Shown: in pieces, positions 1-5,704 of the stretch
Position numbering within the stretch: the stretch's first letter is position 1
Layout of the letters: each line of letters opens with the position of its first letter
NCBI GenBank assembly: GCA_036566745.1
Contig: DATCVR010000309.1
Location: 1 to 10,887 of the forward strand
DNA: 10,887 nucleotides
Origin: DATCVR01 sp036566745
Lineage (GTDB): Bacteria > Actinomycetota > Actinomycetes > Jiangellales > Jiangellaceae
Reading direction: 5' to 3'
Program-made: the position numbers and the translations under genes
The notes under the pieces: generated by a model
What the model saw: only the letters and a program-made list of their open reading frames with translations
Databases searched by the model: none
What the model was told of the DNA's origin: nothing

Positions 1-888
1 GCCGGCGTGATCGGCCGCGGCCGTGGCCGCGATGGACACCGGCAGGATGCCGTCGCCGCGCAGCGCCTCGGGCTGCTCCTCGCTCGCGGGCCAGACCCCG
101 ACCGCGGCAGCGAGCGACGGAAGGGCGGCCGCCGCAGCGGCGGCGTATCCGGCGGAGGAGGGGTGGAACTGGTCCTCGCTGAACAACTCGCCCGGAGCCG
201 CCGCGAACTCCGGCCCGAGGATCGAGCCGAGCGAGATCGTCCGCCCGCCGGCCTCGACCACCGCCACGGTCTGGGCAGCGGCGAGCTGGCGGCTCCAGAG
301 CCGGGCGAGCCAGCGCAGCGGCGGCCGGATCGGCTTGATGGTGCCGAGGTCGGGGCAGGTGCCCACCACGACCTCGCAGCCGGCGGCGCGGAGCCGCCGG
401 ACGGCTTCCTCGAGCAACCGCACGGACTCGGCCGGGCTGGCCTGGTGGGTGACGTCGTTGCCGCCGACGATGACCAACGCGGCGTCGGGCTCGGCGACGA
501 GCGCCTTGTCGATCTGGTCGGCGAGGTCGGCGCTGCGGGCACCCACCTGGGCGACGGTGGTCAGGCGTACCGGGCGCTCGGCCAGCTCCGCGAGCCCGGC
601 GGCGAGCAGCGCGCCGGGGGTCTCCTCCGGATGGCCGACGCCGTATCCGGCCGCGGCGGAGTCGCCGATGACCACGAAGGACAACGCGGCTCCGGAATGC
701 GAGCCGTAGACGCCGTCGGCATCGGGCGGATCGGCCAGCGGGCGGCCGGTGATGGCTCTGCGGGCGAAGCGCGCCTGAGTCCGCAGCACGCCGTACATGC
801 TGGCCCCGAGCAGGCCGAGGCCGCCGCCACCATAGGCAGCGGCCGTAGCGATGCGCCGGGCGGTGCGGGCGCTGACGAAGCCGGCCAC
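1..888 (-). CDS. SGNH/GDSL-family hydrolase, membrane-anchored, C-terminus cut by window edge
   Basis: A predicted ester hydrolase (esterase/lipase type) of the SGNH superfamily. Read from a GTG at 888, the frame stays open to the left edge (296 codons) with no stop, so the end is missing. The catalytic blocks are in order: IGDSAAAGYG with nucleophile Ser77, the block-II glycine in VGARSADL (about 116), GGND at 142-145, and DQFHP with Asp239 and His242. Residues 11-35 hold an Arg pair followed by a Gly/Ala/Leu-rich hydrophobic stretch, so the enzyme is probably anchored with its catalytic domain outside. The start is chosen because TAGAGT lies exactly six bases upstream, which suits a leaderless mRNA, and because it includes the whole anchor. 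The gene diverges from cbs, as Rv1075c does near cbs in M. tuberculosis (from memory). The substrate cannot be read from sequence. Family confidence is high. Confidence 0.9.
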   Translation of the reverse strand, partial: MAGFVSARTARRIATAAAYGGGGLGLLGASMYGVLRTQARFARRAITGRPLADPPDADGVYGSHSGAALSFVVIGDSAAAGYGVGHPEETPGALLAAGLAELAERPVRLTTVAQVGARSADLADQIDKALVAEPDAALVIVGGNDVTHQASPAESVRLLEEAVRRLRAAGCEVVVGTCPDLGTIKPIRPPLRWLARLWSRQLAAAQTVAVVEAGGRTISLGSILGPEFAAAPGELFSEDQFHPSSAGYAAAAAAALPSLAAAVGVWPASEEQPEALRGDGILPVSIAATAAADHAG

Positions 889-894
889 GGCCCG

Positions 895-900
895 ACTCTA
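895..900 (-). promoter_or_regulatory. -10 box of the SGNH hydrolase gene (leaderless)
   Basis: On the minus strand TAGAGT fits the actinobacterial TANNNT -10 pattern and is followed by six bases and then GTG. This puts +1 on the first base of the start codon. No convincing -35 hexamer is seen at 17-18 bp, and there is no Shine-Dalgarno sequence. Inferred from spacing alone. Confidence 0.5.
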
Positions 901-912
901 GCCTGCCGGGGT

Positions 913-941
913 GGCCCGATGATCGTCGGCGCGATCGGGCC
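913..941. promoter_or_regulatory. Inverted repeat in the SGNH/cbs divergent promoter region
   Basis: GGCCCGAT (913-920) and ATCGGGCC (934-941) form a perfect 8-bp inverted repeat with a 13-base spacer. It covers the -35 side of the SGNH hydrolase promoter, between two divergent genes. It could be an operator or a structural hairpin. In DNA this GC-rich, chance is also possible. Confidence 0.3.
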
Positions 942-986
942 GGCCCGGTAACGGATCCGCGCAGGTGATCACACCGGACGAGGACA

Positions 987-992
987 TAAGCT
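987..992 (+). promoter_or_regulatory. -10 box of cbs (leaderless)
   Basis: TAAGCT fits TANNNT and ends six bases before the GTG at 999, so +1 falls on the start codon. The nearest purine-rich stretch, GAGGA at 980-984, is 14 bases from the start and too far for a normal ribosome binding site. The palindrome GTGATCAC (965-972) sits where the -35 contacts would be and is a possible operator. Confidence 0.5.
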
Positions 993-998
993 GCCCGC

Positions 999-2363
999 GT
1001 GGAGTACTACGAGAACGTTCTCGACCTGATCGGCGGCACGCCTCTGGTGCGGCTCAACTCCGTCGCGGCCGGTGTGTCCGCCACCGTCCTGGCGAAGGTC
1101 GAGTACTTCAATCCCGGAGGCTCGGTCAAGGACCGCATCGCCGTGCGGATGGTCGAGGACGCCGAGCGGGCCGGGCTGATCGGCCCCGGCGGCACCATCG
1201 TCGAGCCCACCAGCGGCAACACCGGTGTGGGCCTGGCGCTCGTGGCCCAGCGCAAGGGCTACCGCTGCGTGTTCGTCTGCCCCGACAAGGTGAGCGAGGA
1301 CAAGCGCAACGTCCTCAAGGCCTACGGCGCCGAGGTGGTCGTCTGCCCCACTGCGGTCGAGCCGGACCATCCCGACTCGTACTACTCGGTCTCCGACCGG
1401 CTCGTGCGCGAGATCGACGGCGCCTGGAAGCCCGACCAGTACGCCAACCCGGCCAACCCGCGCTCGCACTACGAGTCCACCGGGCCAGAACTCTGGAAGC
1501 AGACCGACGGCCGTCTCACCCATTTCGTCGCGGGCATCGGCACCGGCGGCACCATCAGCGGCACGGGCCGCTATCTCAAGGAGGCCTCGCACGGCGCGGT
1601 GCGCGTCGTCGGGGCCGACCCGGAGGGCTCGGTTTACTCCGGCGGCACCGGCCGTCCGTACCTCGTCGAGGGCGTGGGCGAGGACTTCTGGCCCACGGCC
1701 TACGACCCCGAGGTCTGCGACGAGATCGTCGCTGTGTCCGACCGCGACTCCTTCGAGATGACCCGGCGGCTCGCGCGCGAGGAAGGCCTGCTGGTCGGGG
1801 GCTCGTGCGGGATGGCCGTGGTCGCGGCGCTGAAGGTCGCGGCCGAGGCTGGGCCGGACGACGTCGTCGTGGTCCTGCTGCCCGACAGCGGGCGGGGCTA
1901 CCTGTCGAAGATCTTCGACGACGCGTGGATGACGTCCTACGGGTTCCTGCCGCCGGCCGAGGGCACCACGGTGGGCGACGTCCTGCACCGCAAGGCCGGC
2001 GACCTGCCCGACCTCGTCCACACCCACCCCGGCGAGACGGTCGCCGACGCCGTGGCGATCCTGCGCGAGTACGGCGTCTCGCAGATGCCGGTCGTCCGAG
2101 CCGAGCCGCCGATCATGGCCGCCGAGGTCGCCGGTGCCGTGGTCGAACGCGACCTCCTGGACGCCCTGTTCACCGGCGGCGCCCACCTCACCGATCTGGT
2201 CGAGAAGCACATGTCCGCTCCGCTGCCGATGGTGGGTGCGGGGGAGCCCGTGGCGGCGGCGGTCGCAACGCTGGGTGGCGCCGACGCGCTCCTGGTGCTC
2301 GAGGACGGCAAGCCGGTGGGCGTGCTCACCCGCGCCGACCTGCTCGGACACCTGGCCGGCTGA
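999..2363 (+). CDS. cbs: Cystathionine beta-synthase with C-terminal CBS-domain pair
   Basis: A cytoplasmic PLP enzyme of transsulfuration that condenses homocysteine with serine (or an activated serine) to cystathionine. The 454 residues comprise a fold-type II catalytic domain (about 1-315) and a Bateman pair of CBS domains (about 325-450). Visible landmarks are LIGGTPLVRLN (10-20), GGSVKDR with the Schiff-base Lys44, TSGNTG (71-76) for substrate binding, the phosphate-binding GTGGT (181-185), and DSGRGYLSKIFDD (296-308), typical of true CBS and less so of CysK. There is no N-terminal haem domain, as usual in bacteria. The GTG start is set by the conserved N-terminus and by TAAGCT six bases upstream. 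metB, the partner enzyme, lies about 6 kb downstream. The CBS pair may bind an adenosyl ligand (family knowledge). A cysteine synthase role is less likely given the Bateman module. Confidence 0.96.
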   Translation: MEYYENVLDLIGGTPLVRLNSVAAGVSATVLAKVEYFNPGGSVKDRIAVRMVEDAERAGLIGPGGTIVEPTSGNTGVGLALVAQRKGYRCVFVCPDKVSEDKRNVLKAYGAEVVVCPTAVEPDHPDSYYSVSDRLVREIDGAWKPDQYANPANPRSHYESTGPELWKQTDGRLTHFVAGIGTGGTISGTGRYLKEASHGAVRVVGADPEGSVYSGGTGRPYLVEGVGEDFWPTAYDPEVCDEIVAVSDRDSFEMTRRLAREEGLLVGGSCGMAVVAALKVAAEAGPDDVVVVLLPDSGRGYLSKIFDDAWMTSYGFLPPAEGTTVGDVLHRKAGDLPDLVHTHPGETVADAVAILREYGVSQMPVVRAEPPIMAAEVAGAVVERDLLDALFTGGAHLTDLVEKHMSAPLPMVGAGEPVAAAVATLGGADALLVLEDGKPVGVLTRADLLGHLAG

Positions 2364-2370
2364 GCCGGCC
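2354..2370 (+). promoter_or_regulatory. Palindrome with the cbs stop codon in its loop
   Basis: GGCCGGC (2354-2360) and GCCGGCC (2364-2370) flank the TGA stop of cbs. As RNA this gives a 7-bp, all-GC stem with UGA as the loop, ending one base before the GTG of the next gene. It has no T-run, so it is a poor terminator. It could hide the downstream start until ribosomes finishing cbs open it. Function is inferred. Confidence 0.4.
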
Positions 2371-2371
2371 C

Positions 2372-2677
2372 GTGCAATTCCTGCTCATCGCCCACGACGG
2401 CACCGACGATGCCGCCCCCGAGCGGCGCCGGCGCGCGCGAGCCGCCCACATCGCTCTCGGCGACGAGATGGCGGCCGAGGGCCGGATGCTGTTCGGCACC
2501 GCGATCCTGGACGATCGCGACGCGATGATCGGCTCGATGCTGGTGCTTGACTTCCCGTCCCGGGACGAGCTCGACGCCTGGCTTCAGGTCGAGCCGTACG
2601 TCGTGGGCGACGTCTGGCGCACGGTGGAGGTGCAGCCCTGCAGGGTCGGTCCGTCGTTCACCGCTCGCACGCCGTAG
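2372..2677 (+). CDS. YciI-family small protein
   Basis: A 101-residue protein of the YciI-like (DGPF/YCII) ferredoxin-fold family. The beginning MQFLLIAHDG, the helix with His26, the segment EGRMLFGTAILDD (36-48), a strand rich in Leu/Val (54-60) and the ending VEPYVVGDVWRTVEVQPCRV follow the usual YciI pattern. The family is thought to be enzyme-like or small-molecule-binding, with a conserved His/Asp pair, but a role is rarely known. The GTG lies eight bases after the cbs stop and has no Shine-Dalgarno sequence, so translation is probably coupled to cbs and the two form an operon. That context allows a link to cysteine metabolism, but nothing in the protein shows it. The reading frame is open far upstream inside cbs; the start is set by family length. 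Confidence 0.82.
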   Translation: MQFLLIAHDGTDDAAPERRRRARAAHIALGDEMAAEGRMLFGTAILDDRDAMIGSMLVLDFPSRDELDAWLQVEPYVVGDVWRTVEVQPCRVGPSFTARTP

Positions 2678-2736
2678 CCGGCCGTCCGGGCGCCGTCCGC
2701 GGGCACCGGTCCGTCCACGGCCCCGGTTTTGGCCAC

Positions 2737-2766
2737 TTGGCAGCCGGTGTCCGGCCTCGCGATGAT
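2737..2766 (+). promoter_or_regulatory. Predicted promoter of the acetyltransferase gene
   Basis: TTGGCA (2737-2742), 18 bases, then GATGAT (2761-2766) make a reasonable sigma-70-type pair within the 96-bp gap after the YciI gene. The -10 ends seven bases before the ATG at 2774, again suggesting a leaderless mRNA. An in-frame ATG at 2762 overlaps this -10 and is the less likely start. No clear terminator is seen in this gap. Confidence 0.42.
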
Positions 2767-2773
2767 CGCTGTC

Positions 2774-3316
2774 ATGGAAGCCGAGCCCTTGGCCGCCCAG
2801 GTCCGTATCCGCCACCTGGCCGACGACGAGATCGACGTGCTCCAGCCGTTGTGGACGGCGCTGCACGACCACCACATGGGCATGACCGCCCATCTCGAGC
2901 CAGTGGCGCCCTCGGTATCGGGGGCGGAGTCGTGGTCGCGCCGGCACAAGAAGTACGTCCAGTGGCTGGACGAGCCCGAGAGTTTCGCTTTGCTCGCCGA
3001 GCGCGACGGCGTGGCCGTGGGCTACGCCATGTGCCGGGTGGTCGACGGCGATCCCGGGAGCTGGTCCATCGCCCCTCGCGTGGGCGTGCTCGAGACCCTG
3101 TCCATCGCGCCAGGCGAGCGCGGGCACGGGCTCGGTACCAGGATGATCGCCGAGGTCCGTCGCGAGTTCGACGCGCGCGGGGCCGAGCAGTTTCGGCTGC
3201 TCGTCATCACCACCAACGCCGATGCGATTCGCTTCTACGAACGCCACGGCCTGCGTCCGCACGTCATGACGATGCTCGCCACCGTGTCGCCGTCCCCGGG
3301 CGAGACCGCCAGGTGA
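2774..3316 (+). CDS. GNAT-family N-acetyltransferase
   Basis: A 180-residue acetyl-CoA-dependent acetyltransferase, cytoplasmic. The core shows a strand ending LETLSIAP (106-113), the pyrophosphate-binding loop RGHGLG (116-121) of motif A, and NADAIRFYERHGL (148-160), which is motif B with the usual Tyr/Phe near the thiol site. The N-terminal 60 residues, with repeated His and Trp (for example HDHHMG at 31-36), are probably where the acceptor binds. That part is not diagnostic, so the substrate (amine, amino acid, drug or protein) is unknown. The ATG at 2774 follows a plausible promoter. The stop overlaps the next gene as GTGA, so the two are translationally coupled and probably work together. 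Family confidence is high; substrate is unassigned. Confidence 0.88.
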   Translation: MEAEPLAAQVRIRHLADDEIDVLQPLWTALHDHHMGMTAHLEPVAPSVSGAESWSRRHKKYVQWLDEPESFALLAERDGVAVGYAMCRVVDGDPGSWSIAPRVGVLETLSIAPGERGHGLGTRMIAEVRREFDARGAEQFRLLVITTNADAIRFYERHGLRPHVMTMLATVSPSPGETAR

Positions 3317-4266
3317 CCCCCGCTCCAGGGCGCCACCCCACAGGAGGCTGGCCCGAGGACGTCGACGCGGTCCTGGCCAGGCTCGACCAGCTGTGCTGGG
3401 CCTACGCCCACGTGCCGGCCGAGGGGCTGCATCGCGCCACCAGCGCGGGTGTCCGCCACGTCGCCTCGATGCTGGGCGCGCGCCCCGCGCCGCAGCGGCG
3501 CATCGAGCTGCTGACCGCTCTCGGCTGGCTGCGGCTGCTCGGCGGGTGTCTCGAGAACGACCTCGGCCGCACCACCGACGCCGAGCGCAGCCGGCTGGCG
3601 GCGCTGCGGCTGGGGCGCGAGGCGGGCGACTCCGAGATCATCGGCTGGTCCTGGGAGCTGGCGGCCTGGTTCGCCCTCACCCAGGGCCGCTACGCCGACG
3701 TGGTCGCGTGCGCCGAGGCCGGGCTCCGGGTCAGCGGCGCACACGGGGTGGGCGTCCAGCTGCATGCCCAGGCGGCCAAGGCCCACGCCCGCATGGGTGA
3801 CGTCCAGCGGATGCGGACCAGCCTCAGCTCCGGCCGGAGCCTCCTCGACCGGCTCACTCCCGATCCCGAGCGCGCTGGCCACCACTTCGTCATCGACCCC
3901 GACAAGTGGGGGTTCTACGAGATGGACGCCTTCCGGATCGTCGGACTCGACGACGACGCCGCGGCGCGGGCCCACGAGGTCATCCGCGCGGGCACGGCTC
4001 CGGACGGCGTCGAGACGGCGCCGATGCGGGTGGCCGAGGCGCGGCTCACTCTCGCGATCGCCGCGGCCCGCTCGGGTGCGCTCGACGAGGCGGTGTCGGT
4101 GGCCGGCCAGGCGCTGGGCGGCGAGCGCAAGTCGTTGCCGTCGCTGCTCATGGTCGCCGACGAGCTGCGCGTCACCCTCGAGCGCCGGTACCCGCTCGAG
4201 CCGCTCACCGCGAGCTTCGTCGGACAGATGATGGACCTCACCAGCCTGGTGCCACGAGCCGACTGA
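3313..4266 (+). CDS. TPR-like helical protein without DNA-binding domain
   Basis: A 317-residue, Ala/Leu/Arg-rich, all-helical protein. Helix-pair patterns run through about 62-300: LTALGWLRLLGG...LGRTTDAERSRLAALRLGREAGD at 67-106, ELAAWFALTQGRYADVVACAEAGL at 115-138, QAAKAHARMGDVQRM at 153-167. These read like TPR units. The order and the segment with FVIDPDKWGFYEMDAFRIVG (192-211) resemble the C-terminal half of actinobacterial XRE-family regulators. However, the first 60 residues hold no helix-turn-helix, so it should not bind DNA itself. No signal peptide or membrane segment is seen. The GTG start overlaps the stop of the acetyltransferase, implying coupled expression and perhaps a complex or signalling pair. 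Specific function unknown; the resemblance is from memory of the family and has not been tested by search. Confidence 0.78.
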   Translation: MTPAPGRHPTGGWPEDVDAVLARLDQLCWAYAHVPAEGLHRATSAGVRHVASMLGARPAPQRRIELLTALGWLRLLGGCLENDLGRTTDAERSRLAALRLGREAGDSEIIGWSWELAAWFALTQGRYADVVACAEAGLRVSGAHGVGVQLHAQAAKAHARMGDVQRMRTSLSSGRSLLDRLTPDPERAGHHFVIDPDKWGFYEMDAFRIVGLDDDAAARAHEVIRAGTAPDGVETAPMRVAEARLTLAIAAARSGALDEAVSVAGQALGGERKSLPSLLMVADELRVTLERRYPLEPLTASFVGQMMDLTSLVPRAD

Positions 4267-4269
4267 GCA

Positions 4270-4296
4270 GGCCCGTCCCACCGTCGTGGCCGGGCC
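4270..4296 (+). terminator. Hairpin after the acetyltransferase/TPR operon
   Basis: GGCCCG (4270-4275) pairs with CGGGCC (4291-4296), and inside it CCAC (4278-4281) pairs with GTGG (4286-4289) around a 4-base loop. It starts four bases after the stop codon. There is no T-run, as is common for actinobacterial terminators. Confidence 0.45.
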
Positions 4297-4380
4297 CGAT
4301 CCGCGCCGCGCCGGCGGTCCGCGAACCCGTTTCGGGGTCCCAGGTGACGGAATGGCGTTGCAGATGAGACCATTGGGCTG

Positions 4381-4404
4381 GCCCTCGTCCGAGGGTCGTT
4401 TTTC
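4381..4404 (+). promoter_or_regulatory. Hairpin plus T-run in the cspA leader
   Basis: CCCTC (4382-4386) and GAGGG (4391-4395) form a short stem with the loop GTCC. A T-rich tract with five consecutive T (4399-4403) follows. This is the only intrinsic-terminator-like T-run I noticed in the window and it lies just upstream of the cspA ribosome binding site (AGGAG, 4413-4417). It could end upstream transcription or form part of the 5' leader. A weak promoter, GTGACG (4344-4349), 18 bases, GACCAT (4368-4373), would start RNA near 4380 and place the hairpin at the very 5' end of the mRNA. Confidence 0.4.
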
Positions 4405-4424
4405 AGGTTGGCAGGAGAAGTGGC

Positions 4425-4628
4425 ATGGCACAGGGCACCGTCAAGTGGTTCAACGGCGAAAAGGGCTTCGGTTTCATCGAGCAGGATGGCGGTGGGCCGG
4501 ACGTGTTCGTCCACTACTCCGAGATCCAGGGCAGCGGTTACAAGTCCCTCGAGGAGAACCAGCGGGTCGAGTTCGAGATCGGCCAGGGCCAGAAGGGCCC
4601 GCAGGCCCAGGGAGTCCGCGCGATCTGA
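4425..4628 (+). CDS. cspA: CspA-type cold-shock protein
   Basis: A 67-residue single cold-shock domain, an OB-fold that binds single-stranded RNA and DNA and acts as an RNA chaperone in the cytoplasm. It opens with MAQGTVKWFNGEKGFGFIEQ, which contains RNP1 (KGFGFI, 13-18); RNP2 is VFVHYS (27-32). LEENQRVEFEIGQGQKGPQA completes the barrel. The length matches the common actinobacterial CspA. The start is supported by AGGAG seven bases upstream. The gene is transcribed alone: a candidate terminator precedes the leader and a strong hairpin follows. Many Csp genes are controlled through their leaders, and this one has a hairpin and T-run, but cold control cannot be read from sequence. Confidence 0.96.
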   Translation: MAQGTVKWFNGEKGFGFIEQDGGGPDVFVHYSEIQGSGYKSLEENQRVEFEIGQGQKGPQAQGVRAI

Positions 4629-4637
4629 TCGCGCTTG

Positions 4638-4671
4638 GTGTGGGGCCGCGACGTTCGTCGCGGCCCCACAC
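4638..4671 (+). terminator. Strong hairpin after cspA
   Basis: A perfect 15-bp stem (4638-4652 with 4657-4671) closes on the four-base loop GTTC, nine bases after the cspA stop. The stem is mostly GC. No T-run follows, typical of high-GC terminators. Between it and the next gene (4672-4791) I see no gene, only a small TTGGC/GCCA inverted repeat near 4688-4702. Confidence 0.8.
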
Positions 4672-4791
4672 GCATGTCCGGGCTCGCTTGGCGAACTGCC
4701 AGGCGGCCACACCGCGGGTCGCGACTCACCACGGCAACGGGTGAAGTGACGCGCAAGTGGCGGTGTAGCGGCCGCGGCCACCATCTGAGGC

Positions 4792-5433
4792 ATGGCCGCA
4801 GACGATGGTTCCTCCGGCACTGCCACCTCGCCGTTTCAGCAGGTCGTCGAAGCGGCGGAATCGGTCGCGCGGATACTCAGCGCGTCGATCACGGCCCTCA
4901 AGGAGGCCGAGGACTTCGTCGATCGGGAGTTTCCGGCCGACCAGGGGTTCGACCGTGCGATGTCGGTGCTGTGGAAAGAGGACAGCGACCAGTATGTCGT
5001 CGCGATGGGTGAAATGGCGTCCAGGAGTTCTTTGACCGGTGCGGTTGGAATGGCGGAGTCCGCTCTCGGACGGGCCACTGAGATCGCCGGCTGTGCACGT
5101 GCTGCCAGGGCTGCGGACACCCTCCCGGATGCCGCACGCGAGTTCGGCTCCGCCACGAATCTCGCCCAGACCTTCTCGACCGACTTCTTCGGCTATCAGC
5201 TGTACATCAAGGGTATGAAGGGGGTCATCACCACGGCTGAGGGCCGGCAACAACGACGAAACGTCGAGGACGGCGCCGAGTCGTGGGTGTCAGGTTCTCG
5301 GCTCAGAACGCGCACGTTGCTCGCGCTCGAGAAGGCGTGCCGCCTCGGGCAAGGACTGCCCGAGGCCGTCACCCGCGTGACGGAGGCGGTCTCCGCCGCG
5401 ACGTCCGCGGTGGAGGACGCGCAGGCGACCTGA
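4792..5433 (+). CDS. Unrecognised helical protein (orphan)
   Basis: 213 residues that I do not recognise. The composition suggests an all-helical soluble protein: an Ala/Glu-rich amphipathic stretch at 15-47, Ala-rich helices at 84-118, a more aromatic segment around TDFFGYQLYIKGMKG (130-144), a basic patch QQRRN (153-157), and helices to the end. There are two cysteines (101, 183). There is no signal peptide, membrane segment or known motif. Codon use is looser than in the neighbours, with several ATA, TTT, TTG, AAA, AGA and CGA codons, which hints at recent arrival or weak selection. The ATG at 4792 has TGAGG only one base before it, too close for a normal ribosome site, so the true start is uncertain. 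Downstream lies a decayed msrA fragment. It is convincing as a gene because the reading frame is long, while the opposite frames are plainly shadows. Confidence 0.62.
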   Translation: MAADDGSSGTATSPFQQVVEAAESVARILSASITALKEAEDFVDREFPADQGFDRAMSVLWKEDSDQYVVAMGEMASRSSLTGAVGMAESALGRATEIAGCARAARAADTLPDAAREFGSATNLAQTFSTDFFGYQLYIKGMKGVITTAEGRQQRRNVEDGAESWVSGSRLRTRTLLALEKACRLGQGLPEAVTRVTEAVSAATSAVEDAQAT

Positions 5434-5516
5434 TCTCGGCAGCGCCCTTCCCAAGGTCCGTCGGAACGGCCGGAGCCCAGTCCACGACGGATCGCCGCTG
5501 CCGGGCGATGCCGAGA
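5434..5516. repeat. 83-bp segment bounded by inverted repeats
   Basis: TCTCGGC (5434-5440) is matched by GCCGAGA (5510-5516), and CGGCAGCG (5437-5444) by CGCTGCCG (5496-5503). The segment begins right after the orphan gene's stop and ends seven bases from where msrA homology breaks off. No flanking target-site duplication is visible, so this may be a terminator-like fold, a relic of an inserted element, or chance. Confidence 0.3.
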
Positions 5517-5522
5517 CCCACA

Positions 5523-5690
5523 GTGGCCGGTGGCGCCGCTGCAGACTTCCTCGTAGGTCGGGTTGGGGGAGTGCCCGCCCGCGTAGCCCACCGCGGTGGT
5601 CCAAGACCCCCGGCAGCCGCCAGATTCGCGCGGCGCCCTAGAACAGCCCAGCCCGAAAACGGCCTCCTCGACGCCCTCCGGCGGAGCGGC
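5523..5690 (-). pseudogene. msrA: Decayed fragment of peptide methionine sulfoxide reductase A
   Basis: Read on the minus strand, the DNA encodes PPEGVEEAVFGLGC, then disrupted sequence, then WTTAVGYAGG and NPTYEEVCSGATGH, which is the N-terminal core of MsrA (reduction of methionine-S-sulfoxide in proteins). In the intact family the first part continues GCFWGAER...LPGVW. Here one base is missing at the catalytic motif (the Cys is kept by chance as TGT), the Trp codon reads TAG in the ancestral frame, and an extra T just before WTTAV restores the frame. So there are two compensating frameshifts and a nonsense change. After ATGH (5523) homology stops and about 130 residues of a normal MsrA are absent. 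No start or ribosome site is visible. This is a non-functional relic, not a sequencing slip, because the whole C-terminal two thirds is gone. It lies 15 bases past the MocR gene's stop. Confidence 0.8.
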
Positions 5691-5704
5691 CCGCTGGCTC
5701 GAGG

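Noticed and set aside
7..951. Plus-strand frame across the left end
   Set aside because: The complementary strand encodes a full set of SGNH hydrolase blocks in order, so the plus frame is a shadow.
969..2351. Long open frame on the minus strand opposite cbs
   Set aside because: It is antisense to an unmistakable enzyme gene; high GC at third positions keeps opposite frames open. Its translation is low-complexity Gly/Val/Asp/His-rich with no domain.
3235..4431. Long minus-strand frame opposite the TPR gene
   Set aside because: Shadow of a GC-rich gene. The plus-strand product has coherent helix repeats and a GTGA coupling to its neighbour; the minus product has neither.
4688..4702. Small TTGGC/GCCA inverted repeat between cspA and the orphan gene
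   Set aside because: Only four to five base pairs, with no promoter at the right distance; expected by chance in this composition.
5434..5522. A GLG-rich stretch on the minus strand (RGLGSGRSDG) as a possible remnant of the MsrA C-terminus (GLGGTG)
   Set aside because: Too short and too weak; the normal spacing from the preserved N-terminal part is missing, so it cannot be told from chance.
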